From NCBI RefSeq assembly GCF_001428845.1, contig NZ_LMIU01000026.1:124001-188000 (forward strand): a stretch of 64,000 nucleotides of DNA, in the 5' to 3' direction. This document shows, piece by piece, positions 35,076 through 43,600 of the stretch. The notes beneath the pieces were generated by a model. That model had not been told where the DNA came from. It saw only the letters and a program-made list of their open reading frames with translations, and searched no databases. Both the position numbers and the translations under genes were made by a program. Each line of letters opens with the position of its first letter. Within the stretch, counting starts at the first letter, position 1. Source of the DNA: Achromobacter sp. Root83. GTDB taxonomy: Bacteria > Pseudomonadota > Gammaproteobacteria > Burkholderiales > Burkholderiaceae_B.

Positions 35076-35726
35076 TCAGGAGCGGGCGCGGCCGGGAGGT
35101 GCGCCGGATGATGGCGGCGGGCTGTCCGCGGTCAGGGCGTCCCATGCGCACATCGCCTGCCGCGCCACGGCTTGCAAGGTCTTGCGGGTGGCCCCGTCGC
35201 GGGCCTGGATCGACATGCCGTGCAGCACGGTCGCATAAAACGCGGCAAGGCTTTTGAGGTCGGCGCCGGCGGGCAGTTCGCCTTGCGAGGCGCCCGCGTG
35301 CAGACGGGCGAGAATGCGGCTTTGCATTTCCCGGCGGTGGTCCCCGAGAAAATCGCCCACGCTGGCGTGGTTCACGCTGCCGGCCGGAGCGCCCAACACG
35401 ATCATGCAGCCGGGCGGCGCACCGGGCGCCGTGAAGCGTTCGGCGGACGCAAGCAGCATGGCCTGGATGGCATCGCGCGCGGAGGGCCCCGCCAACAGCG
35501 CGCGTCTTGCCGAGCCGCCTTCGGTGTCGCGGTAGAGCTCGACGGCTTCGCGGAACAGGCTTTCCTTCGAGCCGAAGGCGCCATAGAGACTGGGCGAGTT
35601 GATGCCCATCGCCACCGTCAGATCGGTTAGCGATGCTCCTTCATATCCCTTCGACCAGAAGACTTCCATGGCCTTTTGCAAGGCCTGGGCCCGGTCGAAG
35701 CTCCGGGGGCGCCCACGTTCTGCCAT
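35076..35726 (-). CDS. TetR-family repressor, divergent from the SDR gene
   Basis: 216 residues. N-terminal TetR HTH: AERGRPRSFDRAQALQKAMEVFWSKGYEGASLTDLTVAMGINSPSLYGAFGSKESLF. The C-terminal ligand domain is helical with a TetR_C-type GCMIVLGAPAG segment. It is divergent from the SDR oxidoreductase at 35843, with a palindromic operator between them, so it most likely represses that gene and itself. The effector is unknown; small electrophiles are typical for similar pairs, by inference only. Confidence 0.9.
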   Translation of the reverse strand: MAERGRPRSFDRAQALQKAMEVFWSKGYEGASLTDLTVAMGINSPSLYGAFGSKESLFREAVELYRDTEGGSARRALLAGPSARDAIQAMLLASAERFTAPGAPPGCMIVLGAPAGSVNHASVGDFLGDHRREMQSRILARLHAGASQGELPAGADLKSLAAFYATVLHGMSIQARDGATRKTLQAVARQAMCAWDALTADSPPPSSGAPPGRARS

Positions 35727-35809
35727 AAACGCGATTTTAAACTCGGGGCGTATTTTGTGTTGATCGATAAAAAATAGATTGACGATCCCACCGAAAGACG
35801 GCGATCATA

Positions 35810-35829
35810 TTTGTAATGATCACTACAAA
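35810..35829. promoter_or_regulatory. Palindromic operator for the TetR repressor
   Basis: TTTGTAATGATCACTACAAA is a 20-base palindrome with a single mismatched pair. It lies 13 bases upstream of the SDR start and about 83 bases from the tetR start, near a TTGACG -35-like element (35779-35784). Size and symmetry fit a TetR-family operator. Confidence 0.75.
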
Positions 35830-35842
35830 TTAAGGACGAACA

Positions 35843-36589
35843 ATGCGGAACCTGACTGGAAAAGTGGCTTTCGTGACGGGCGGAAGCCGTGGCATCGGCG
35901 CGGCCATCGTGCGCCGCCTCGCTGCCGAGGGCGCGGACGTGGCCTTTACCTATGTGAGCGCGTCGTCCGCGGCCGGCGCGCAGGCGCTGGCGCAAGACCT
36001 GGCTGCGCAGGGGCGCCGGGCGCGCGCCATTCAGGCCGATTCCGCGGATGCGCAAGCGGTCAAGCGGGCGGTTGAAGAGGCGATCGCCGAACTCGGCCCG
36101 GTGGATATCCTGGTCAACAATGCCGGCATATTCCTGGCCGGCCCCATCGGCGAAGCGACTCTGCAGGACTACGAGCGGACGATGGACATCAATGTGCGTG
36201 CGCCTTTCGTCGCCATCCAGGCGGCACAGGCCGCCATGCCGGATGGCGGCCGCATCATCAACATCGGCAGTTGCCTCGCGGCCCGTGCCGGCCGCGCGGG
36301 CGTGGCGCTTTATGCTGCGAGCAAGTCCGCGCTGGTGGGGTTGACTCAAGGCCTGGCGCGCGACCTGGGCGCGCGCGGCATCACCGCGAACGTGGTGCAC
36401 CCCGGCCCGATCGATACCGACATGAATCCTGCCGCCGGCGATAGCGCGCCCGATCTGGTGGCGGTGCTGTCGCTGCCGCACTATGGAGAAACACGCGACA
36501 TCGCCGGCATGGTGGCGTTTCTGGCGGGTCCGGACGGACGCTACGTCACCGGCGCAAGTCTCGCGGTGGACGGCGGATACGCGGCCTGA
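35843..36589 (+). CDS. SDR-family NAD(P)-dependent oxidoreductase
   Basis: Classical short-chain dehydrogenase/reductase of 248 residues. Cofactor motif TGGSRGIG at residues 12-19, NNAG near 91-94, catalytic Ser in NIGSCLAARAG, YAASK with Tyr near 157 and Lys near 161, and PGPIDTDMNP near 188. The C-terminus GRYVTGASLAVDGGYAA is typical of 3-oxoacyl-ACP-reductase-like SDRs. AAGGA lies before the ATG. Regulated by the divergent TetR protein by context. Confidence 0.93.
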   Translation: MRNLTGKVAFVTGGSRGIGAAIVRRLAAEGADVAFTYVSASSAAGAQALAQDLAAQGRRARAIQADSADAQAVKRAVEEAIAELGPVDILVNNAGIFLAGPIGEATLQDYERTMDINVRAPFVAIQAAQAAMPDGGRIINIGSCLAARAGRAGVALYAASKSALVGLTQGLARDLGARGITANVVHPGPIDTDMNPAAGDSAPDLVAVLSLPHYGETRDIAGMVAFLAGPDGRYVTGASLAVDGGYAA

Positions 36590-36742
36590 TGCGGCGCGCT
36601 TCAAAAGTATTTGCGGGCCGACTTGCACAAACCAAAAAAGCTACATATAATCTTCCTTCTTCGCAGTACACACATCAACGAATCACAGCGGAAACGCAGC
36701 GGCGGCAACGCCACAATGTGAGCCGGAACTGAGTGAATTGCA

Positions 36743-36818
36743 GGGCTGTTAGCTCAGTTGGTAGAGCAGCGGACTCTTAATCCGTAGGTCGAGTGTTCGA
36801 GCCACTCACAGCCCACCA
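36743..36818 (+). tRNA. tRNA-Lys(CTT), attachment target of the second element
   Basis: 76 bases including CCA. Acceptor stem GGGCTGT pairs with ACAGCCC, D-arm AGCTCAGTTGGTAGAGC, anticodon stem-loop CGGACTCTTAATCCG with anticodon CTT, T-arm with GTTCGAGCC, ending ACCA. A tyrosine integrase gene starts 250 bases downstream, as at element ends integrated into tRNA 3' halves. Confidence 0.95.
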
Positions 36819-36844
36819 GAATTCTCTAGTAGTATCAAGCGCTT

Positions 36845-36870
36845 AGCCCACCGGAAACGGTGGGCTTTTT
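36845..36870 (+). terminator. Rho-independent terminator after tRNA-Lys
   Basis: AGCCCACCG / CGGTGGGCT with a GAAA loop, followed by five Ts, begins 27 bases after the tRNA. It could belong to the tRNA or have been brought by the element, since it lies inside the element side of the junction. Confidence 0.85.
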
Positions 36871-37067
36871 GCTTTCTGGGAATTTTGACCGCACTTCTAA
36901 CGCACTTCGGTGTTTTGGCGGACTGTGGCAGTGATCTTCGAGCGCTGTTACAGAAAAGATTTCTGCCTCCATTTGCTGGTGGTTTTCGGCGAAACGGAGC
37001 CCAGCGAAGCGAGAGCCCACTCGCGTTGGCGCCTATACCTCAATCCAAAAATTGTGAGATAGGCATC

Positions 37068-38270
37068 ATGGCTAACATTCAGAAGCGCGGTGAGTACCAG
37101 TACCAAGCAGACATTCGTCGTAAAGGCTTCCCGCGGCAAACCCAGACGTTCTTGACCAAAGACGACGCCGAACGGTGGGTGCGAAAGCACGAAGGGCAAA
37201 TGGACGAGGGGAAGTTCAGAGACCTGCGCCCAGTCGCGAAACTAACCCTCGGCGATGCCTTGGACCGCTACATGGACGAAGTCGTCCCGACCAAGGCCGT
37301 AGGCGGGCAGCGTAACGAGCGCAATCGAATTCGACTGCTGAAGAAGCATCCACTGGCCAGGCGTGAGCTGAGCACCCTTCAGTCCTCTGACTTTGCCAAG
37401 TACCGCAATGAGCGGACCGCACAAGTAGGTAGCGCTAACACCGTGCGGCTGGAGCTGGCGCTGCTCTCGCACCTGTACACGATTGGCAAGAAGGAGTGGA
37501 ACTGGCCACTCGACAATCCCTTGACGGACGTGAGGCGGCCGTCGGCGCCCGAGGGCCGTGAGCGTCGGCTTCGTGGGGATGAAGAGGCCCGGCTCCTTTC
37601 GGGGGTAAGCGACGAGCGCGTTCGGCAACCCGTCTGGCTGGAAGCATGCATTCGACTCTCGCTGGCCACGGGTTTGCGTGCCGGTGAGCTCCTGACTCTC
37701 GAGTGGTCACAGGTTGATCTGAAAGGCGGCGTCATGAACCTGACAAAGGCCCGCAATGGCAGCAAGCGATCAGTGGGCTTGAACCTCGAGGCTGTACGCG
37801 TCCTTCAGTGCCTTCCTCGTTCGACCGAGAAGGTCATCAAGGGCTATCACGAGACCGGCAAGCTGGATTGCGATTTCAAGGCAGCCTGCGTTGCTGCTGG
37901 TTTGCTTGATTTGCACTTTCACGATCTTCGTCACGAAGCGGCGACTCGCTTGGCTCCGCACATGATGCCGCAGGAGCTGGCCAAGATCATGGGCTGGAAG
38001 ACCTTGCAGATGGCCATGCGCTATTACAACCCTTCGCCTAGCGAATTGGCCGCAAGGGTGAGGGCTGTGGAGGCTGCGCGCAGTGGAGGGAGTACCGAGC
38101 CAGAGGCCTCGTCGGGCAAACATATCGTCGTCGCTGCTCCTTCCTCCGACTCCTACGACGGTTCGTCCGCACTGCTCGACCATGGTGCCGTCGCGACATG
38201 CGACAACGTAATCCGGGTCGAGTTTGCTCGACGTGGCACGGTCTCAACGCGGACAGCGCAAGCCGCCTGA
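37068..38270 (+). CDS. Tyrosine-type site-specific integrase
   Basis: Integrase for the second element. Start at MANIQKRGEYQYQADIR; the open frame upstream has no family character. 400 residues: N-terminal AP2-like arm-binding domain (YQADIRRKGFPRQTQTFLTKDDAERWV), core-binding SAM-like domain, catalytic domain with Arg in ATGLRAGELLTLEW (about residue 203), HDLRHEAATR (about 284-293) and Tyr in AMRYYNPSP (about 320). All catalytic residues seem present. The long Ser/Ala-rich tail after residue 330 is unusual. It lies directly beside tRNA-Lys(CTT). Confidence 0.95.
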   Translation: MANIQKRGEYQYQADIRRKGFPRQTQTFLTKDDAERWVRKHEGQMDEGKFRDLRPVAKLTLGDALDRYMDEVVPTKAVGGQRNERNRIRLLKKHPLARRELSTLQSSDFAKYRNERTAQVGSANTVRLELALLSHLYTIGKKEWNWPLDNPLTDVRRPSAPEGRERRLRGDEEARLLSGVSDERVRQPVWLEACIRLSLATGLRAGELLTLEWSQVDLKGGVMNLTKARNGSKRSVGLNLEAVRVLQCLPRSTEKVIKGYHETGKLDCDFKAACVAAGLLDLHFHDLRHEAATRLAPHMMPQELAKIMGWKTLQMAMRYYNPSPSELAARVRAVEAARSGGSTEPEASSGKHIVVAAPSSDSYDGSSALLDHGAVATCDNVIRVEFARRGTVSTRTAQAA

Positions 38271-38286
38271 TCGACTTTTTGGCGAT

Positions 38287-38323
38287 GATCAAAGCCCAAG
38301 CTAGACCAGCTTGGGCTTTGATC
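38287..38323. terminator. 16-base perfect inverted repeat between convergent genes
   Basis: GATCAAAGCCCAAGCT and AGCTTGGGCTTTGATC are separated by 5 bases, between the 3' ends of the integrase and the TrfA-like gene. A strong hairpin on both strands; it probably terminates both genes although no long T-tract follows. Confidence 0.65.
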
Positions 38324-38428
38324 TCGGAATTGAAAGCTGTCTACCGCGCAAGTAGCGAGCTCTCCTTCGATTAGTTGACAGCGTTATCGGCCCGCGGGTC
38401 GGGGCAACACAGCCGACGCGCTAACGAA

Positions 38429-39280
38429 TCAGATTTCTTCGTCGAGAGGGCTTTGCCGGTCTCGTTTCGAAACGAAGGCCGGCCTTTGAACGTGGATCAT
38501 CGTGCCCTTAGATAGATCAAACCTGCACTTCCAACCAGTGGCATCTGTCAAAGCTTCCAACGCGAGTTTCAGCTTTTGCGCCCAGGCAGCAGCTCTCATG
38601 TTTTCGCACCCCGAAAGCCGTTGCAGTGTGGCTGAGGCGAGCGGTAGCGGATTTCTATGTGTCGAGTAGAAGGTGTGTAGCCAAAGCCCCAGCGCTGAAT
38701 CTCTCAGCTTGCGTCGTTGATCCAAATTGACGAGCGTATAACCTGCTGTGTACGCAGAGAGCAGGTTGGTATCAACGCTCAAAACGATGCGTGTTGATGA
38801 CCCATTGACGGCTTCATCAAGGTTGATCAGGTTGCTCTCCCATTTGAATCCGCTGTCGTGCACGACGCTCACACGCGCAGCGGCCAGGCCTTGCAAACTC
38901 GTCCGCAGGGCCTGACGGTTCTTTCTGTCGCAGGTCTTATCCAGCCGCTTCAGCAGGCCGTTGGCAGAAACGTCAATGGGAATGCGAGGTGCATTTGGTT
39001 GGTGGGTGGCCAGGAAGGCAATTCTGAGCAGCTCCATCCACAGGGTCGCTTCAGCTTGGGTTAACTGCATGCCGTCTTGCTGAAAGATTTGGTAGCCGCG
39101 GACCGATTGCAGGAGTGAGTTCTCAGTGAACGCTCGCCGATTCTTCAAATTCGCAGGCTGGCCTGCAAATATCGCTGAACGAGCCAGAACGTTTGGGATC
39201 GCCGCCCGAACATTTCCTGGTCTCACGTTTGGAGTTAACCAAATATCCTGCGTCCGGGGTTGATTGGGTCGATTACTCAT
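38429..39280 (-). CDS. TrfA-like plasmid replication initiator
   Basis: 283 residues from MSNRPNQPRTQDIWLTPN. The pattern matches TrfA-type initiators: NVLARSAIFAGQ, IFQQDGMQLTQAEATLWMELLRIA, a winged-helix segment (FKWESNLINLDEAVNG), RIVLSVDTNLLSAY, LVNLDQRRKLRDSALGLWLHTFYSTHRNPLPLASATLQRLSGCE and KLKLALEALTDATGWKC. TrfA proteins bind iterons at the plasmid origin and load helicase. Presence in an integrated island suggests the element can replicate autonomously after excision, or was a plasmid. Transcribed leftward toward the integrase. Confidence 0.82.
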   Translation of the reverse strand: MSNRPNQPRTQDIWLTPNVRPGNVRAAIPNVLARSAIFAGQPANLKNRRAFTENSLLQSVRGYQIFQQDGMQLTQAEATLWMELLRIAFLATHQPNAPRIPIDVSANGLLKRLDKTCDRKNRQALRTSLQGLAAARVSVVHDSGFKWESNLINLDEAVNGSSTRIVLSVDTNLLSAYTAGYTLVNLDQRRKLRDSALGLWLHTFYSTHRNPLPLASATLQRLSGCENMRAAAWAQKLKLALEALTDATGWKCRFDLSKGTMIHVQRPAFVSKRDRQSPLDEEI

Positions 39281-39645
39281 GACTCGCGCACTAAGAGTTT
39301 TATTGAGTATGTATAGCTTCGCAAGGGGGCCATGCCGCTTGCCTGATCTACGGAAATCCGGGTTTTTTTTGACTGGGAGTAGCAATAGAGATGCCGCCCG
39401 GGGGGATCGGATTGGCTCAGACGCGGGTCAGCATGCCTACGAGCAGAGATAAGGGGCGGAGGGGGGGCAGAATGCCTAAGCTGGGGGGCCAGATTGCGTC
39501 CGGCGAGCGGGGCTGTTCGATCTACTCGGAAAATCTCCTTGTGATTCATGCCTGTTTTCGAGAGTCAGCCACCGTCCTCGTTACTCCTAACTAAAAGAGT
39601 TCTTTAACTAAAAGATCCATCTCCCCTGGATGGACGATTTGCGTC
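39281..39645. other. Candidate origin region upstream of the TrfA-like gene
   Basis: 365 bases without a convincing gene. Holds several G-runs in related contexts (AGGGGGCCATGCC near 39330, CGGGGGGATCGG near 39400, GGGGGGCAGAATGCC near 39462, GGGGGGCCAGATTGC near 39483) and a direct repeat TAACTAAAAGA at about 39588 and 39605 in an AT-rich patch. These might be degenerate iterons and an unwinding element. Spacing is irregular, so this is a weak call. Confidence 0.3.
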
Positions 39646-39786
39646 ATGCAGGCGCTGTCCTGTGGTGAAAGGTACCTTGCTAGGTTTCGAGATGGGATGC
39701 TCGAACTTCTGGTTAGCCGTGTGAAAAAACTGGCTGACCAGATGGGTGAGGTGGTAGCGCAGACTATTGAGATTGGGCGTCGCTGA
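39646..39786 (+). CDS. Possible small protein, 46 residues
   Basis: ATG at 39646 opens MQALSCGERYLARFRDGMLELLVSRV, then KKLADQMGEVVAQTIEIGRR and a TGA. Composition is natural and helical, amphipathic from residue 14 on. No clear Shine-Dalgarno and no recognised family. It could be a small regulator on the element or chance. Confidence 0.3.
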   Translation: MQALSCGERYLARFRDGMLELLVSRVKKLADQMGEVVAQTIEIGRR

Positions 39787-39983
39787 CTATGCGGCTCAGC
39801 GCGTGTTTGATAAACTGGCCTATCGCTGAATTCGACGATAAGTCCGGCCGGGGTGACATTACGGGCGAGGCTTGGGAGCAGAACTGGAGTCACTCAGCAT
39901 CGCTGTCCAGTTGAGCGGGGTGCCTCAAAGTGAGGCGCAATTTGCAAATTGCATTTTGCGGGCGCCGTTCCGATGAGCTAACA

Positions 39984-40012
39984 GGGCCCATGCATAGCGT
40001 GGGCCTTTCTTT
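39984..40012 (+). terminator. Rho-independent terminator-like hairpin
   Basis: GGCCCATGC / GCGTGGGCC stem with a short loop and one G:T pair, followed by TTTCTTTT. It would end forward transcription crossing the 39.6-39.9 kb region, which supports some forward transcript there. Confidence 0.6.
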
Positions 40013-40647
40013 TGGGTGGTGAAAGTTCAGGCCCGCTTCGGCTTATGGGGCCTCGCTACTGAAAGCGCTGCATCGCGTGCTTCCTCCGACGTCAGTAGGC
40101 AGACAGCCAAGTTTCAATGCCTTGGTTTGATCGGATTTCGGCAAGCGCTTGAGTGATGCACGAACCATAACAGGTAACAGCTCTTCCCTCGTCGTTCAGC
40201 TCCTCGCCGGAGCAGATTAGTCAGAACTATTTACGTCGTCCGCTTCCAGCCTATTGTGGCCACTCGAAGTTTGTTTGCGAGCGACTAATACGCGGTGAGT
40301 GCGATCCTTTGCACTCAGGTGTAGAGCCCTAGTTTTATGGGACTGTATCGGTCATTGCGATTCCCGCTACACGCGCGACCTCGATAAGTGTTTGGCAGTT
40401 GCGCTGAATAGTTGAATGTCGCCAAGCCACAATTCAGGCCGGCCATTCGGCGTTTTCAACGAACCTATTCAGTGACTTCAATGCGGTCGCTGTGGGGCGA
40501 CCAGTTATGCTATCTTGTTACAAAATTTCTCATATCTTTAGATCGCATTGCTGCCGGGGGCTAATCATGGTCCGGTGACTTTGAGTGTGCCCTATGAGGT
40601 TGCTCGTCGGCAGCGGATATGCACGATAGCTATTGGAGGCTACCTCG
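40013..40647. other. Gene-poor interval before the large nuclease-repeat gene
   Basis: 635 bases without a confident gene. On the minus strand at 40093-40220 a 42-residue open frame reads naturally (ICSGEELNDEGRAVTCYGSC, then ITQALAEIRSNQGIETWLSAY) but has no start codon and is preceded by a stop, so it looks like the end of a decayed gene. The right part is AT-rich and probably holds the promoter of the gene at 40648. Confidence 0.4.
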
Positions 40648-43600
40648 ATGAAGTGGATTACTGCGCTTGATCTGGACCAGTGGGCAGACACCATACCGGC
40701 ACGGGTGGAATTCCCAGGCCTAATCGCCGATCTGATTCGCGCCTCGGTGACCGACATATCCAGTTTCCGATTTCCACGGGGTGATAAGGGGCAGGTCCGT
40801 GGCTTCGATGGGGTGCTGGACGCGGACAGCAACTACACTTTCATCCCCGACGGCGAATCTGTGTGGGAGTTCGGCGTCACCGAAGGTGGGGCAGCGAAGG
40901 CGAACGACGACTACAAGAAGCGCACAGGGCAGGTCGACCTAGACATGCGTAAGCACACCACTTTTGTGTTCGTGTCGCCTAGAACCTGGGATAGCAGCAA
41001 AGGCGTGAAGCGGGAGGACTGGATCGCCGAAAAAAAAGCGCTCGCTGAGTGGAAGGACGTCTGCTACATCGACGGGGTGATGCTTGAGGAATGGCTAGAC
41101 GATTGTCCGGCCGTTGCGGCGCGATATGCCACAGCCCATCTTAACAAGATGCCTCAAATTGGGGTGCGAAGCACAGATGAGTTTTGGAACGAATTCTCCA
41201 CCAGATTCGCACCTCAGTTGGTTGAGCAGGTCTTGCTGGCGGGCCGTGAAGATCAGGCGAAGGACCTAGTCCAACAATTGGTCGCTGGCCCGAGCAGACT
41301 ACTTTACGCGGCTGATGCGCCTGATGAGGTCGTCGTGTTTGCTATCGCGGCTATTCGGAATGCTGAACCTGCCGTGAGGGTATTTCTCGAATCCAAGACA
41401 ATCGTGGTGGACACCGAGCACGCTGCACGCCAGCTTTCGAATAAAAGCGGTTTGGTTTTCCTTTTGAAAGGTCAGGGCCGAGATTTCGTTGGTTTGTTGT
41501 CACAGCGTGGACCTACAGTTGTGAGTGCTGGAGCCGATGAAAGGCGTCCTAATCATGTCTTGCTCAATCGCCCTCTTAGTTCACAGCTTGCCAAGGCGTT
41601 TGTGGAGATGGGCTACCCGGAGCACGAGTGCTATGACTTGGCGAGGCGTTGTGGACGTAGCCTTGCCGTCCTGGCTAGGCTTATTCCGAGTGGGAACGCG
41701 ACAAGGCCCGCGTGGCTGGAGCGCGGAGAGCAGCTATTACCAGCTCTTCTTGCCGGTGCGTGGCAATCGTCGACCAAGCCCGACACCGACGTGCTGAGTG
41801 CCTTGGCAGATAACGTCGATTACGAAACGATTGAAAGTCCACTGCGCCGACTATCAAGGCTACAAGACCCGCCGGTGGACCGCGTCGGAGATGTGTGGGC
41901 AATGCGTGCATCTGTCGATGCATTTATTCACCTAGCGCCACTTCTGGGGCCCCGGCATCTAGAGCGCTTCGCGGCAGTGGCGAAAGCAGTTTTTTCCCGC
42001 ATAGGTAACCCACCAAAAGCTGATGAGATATTTAGACCATCGTCGGACCGAGAAGAGAGGCACAGCGATTGGCTGAGAGATGGCTTGATGACTACGTTGC
42101 TGCATATGGCGGTGCTGCATGAGCAAGCTGATTTCATAGTCCCTGGTAGTACTCCTGCCGAATTTGTTAATGGTATCGTGCGCGGACTTCCTGGCCTATC
42201 GCAGAATCATCGCTTATTGGTCGCGCTGCAAGATCAACTGGCGCTTCTCGCAGAGGCCGCTCCGATCCCTTTCCTTGAAGCCCTCGAGCATCTGCTCGAG
42301 GGCGACGCCTCGAGCATTAAACCCATCTTTGAAGAGTTCGAAGGATTCATTACTTCGCGCGCTTATCATCATGGTGTGCTCTGGGCTCTTGAAGTCGTGG
42401 CGTGGGACCCAGGACTTCTTCTGCGGGCGGCAATGTGCCTAGCTCGGCTGGCTGCTATTGATACGGGAGGAAAGGATAGCAATCGCCCCATAAACAGCCT
42501 GCGGGAAATACTCTTGCCGTGGTCGCCAAACACTACCGCAAATACTGCCGAGCGGATTGGGGTGTTGAAGAGTGTTGTTCAGACCGTTCCCGATATAGCG
42601 TGGGAGCTACTCACCAAACTTCTACCCAGGGCCCACGATTCGTCGGACGCAACCCAGAAGCCACGGTTCCGTGAATTCGGCGATGGGAGACAAGAGGTTT
42701 TGACATTCGGGCTGGTGTGGAGGAGCCAGACGGAGGTTGTCAGGCTCGCACTCGACCATGTCGGTCATGACCCAGACAGGTGGGCTACGCTCATTGATGA
42801 GCTTCACCATTTCCCGGAACTGGCATTTCTTGAGAGTGTTGAAGCGCTTCGCATGGAAATGGTGACCTCTCACAAGGATAGCCTCGCGATTTGGGAGCAC
42901 CTTCGGAAGGTCGTAAGCCGGCACAAAACCTACGCAGACACCGATTGGGCGCTGCGCGAAAAAGGCCTGGCGCTTCTCGAGGAGCTTGTCATGCGGCATG
43001 CGCCGAAGGATCCGGTGTCTCTCGTGTGCTGGCTGTTCGACGACTGGATCCCTGACGTGCCAGGAAAGGCGGATTCGGATGATCCGATGGCGGCCGTCGA
43101 AGAGGCACGTGCCAAGGGCATCGCTGAGGTCTACAACGCGAAGGGTATGGGAGGACTTATAGATCTTGCAGGAAAGGCGAAGCTCTCGGACCAAGTGGCC
43201 AGCTCTCTCAAGACTCTAAATCTGGACAAGGAAGAACTGGTAGGTGTGTTGCGCCAAGCGCTGCATAATGGGGAGGAGCTCAACTCGTTCGCTTCAGCTG
43301 TAGTAGCGGATGTTGTCTATCGCTTTGGTGAAGATGGTAAAGCCAGCGTGCGTTCGGAGCTGCAGGCTTGCGGTCTTGAGAAAGATCGAACAGCCCGACT
43401 TCTTGTGGCACTTCCAGATAAAAAACAGACGTGGTCCTTCGTCGCGACCCTCGGGGAAGAAGTCGAGGATGCGTATTGGCGTAGCAAGCCCGCCTTTCTC
43501 ATTGACGGTAGCGCAGACGAACTGTTTGAAGCGATTGGCAACTACACACGTCGGGACCGCTTCCTGGCTGCTTTAAATGGGTCAAGCCGACGGCTGAAGG

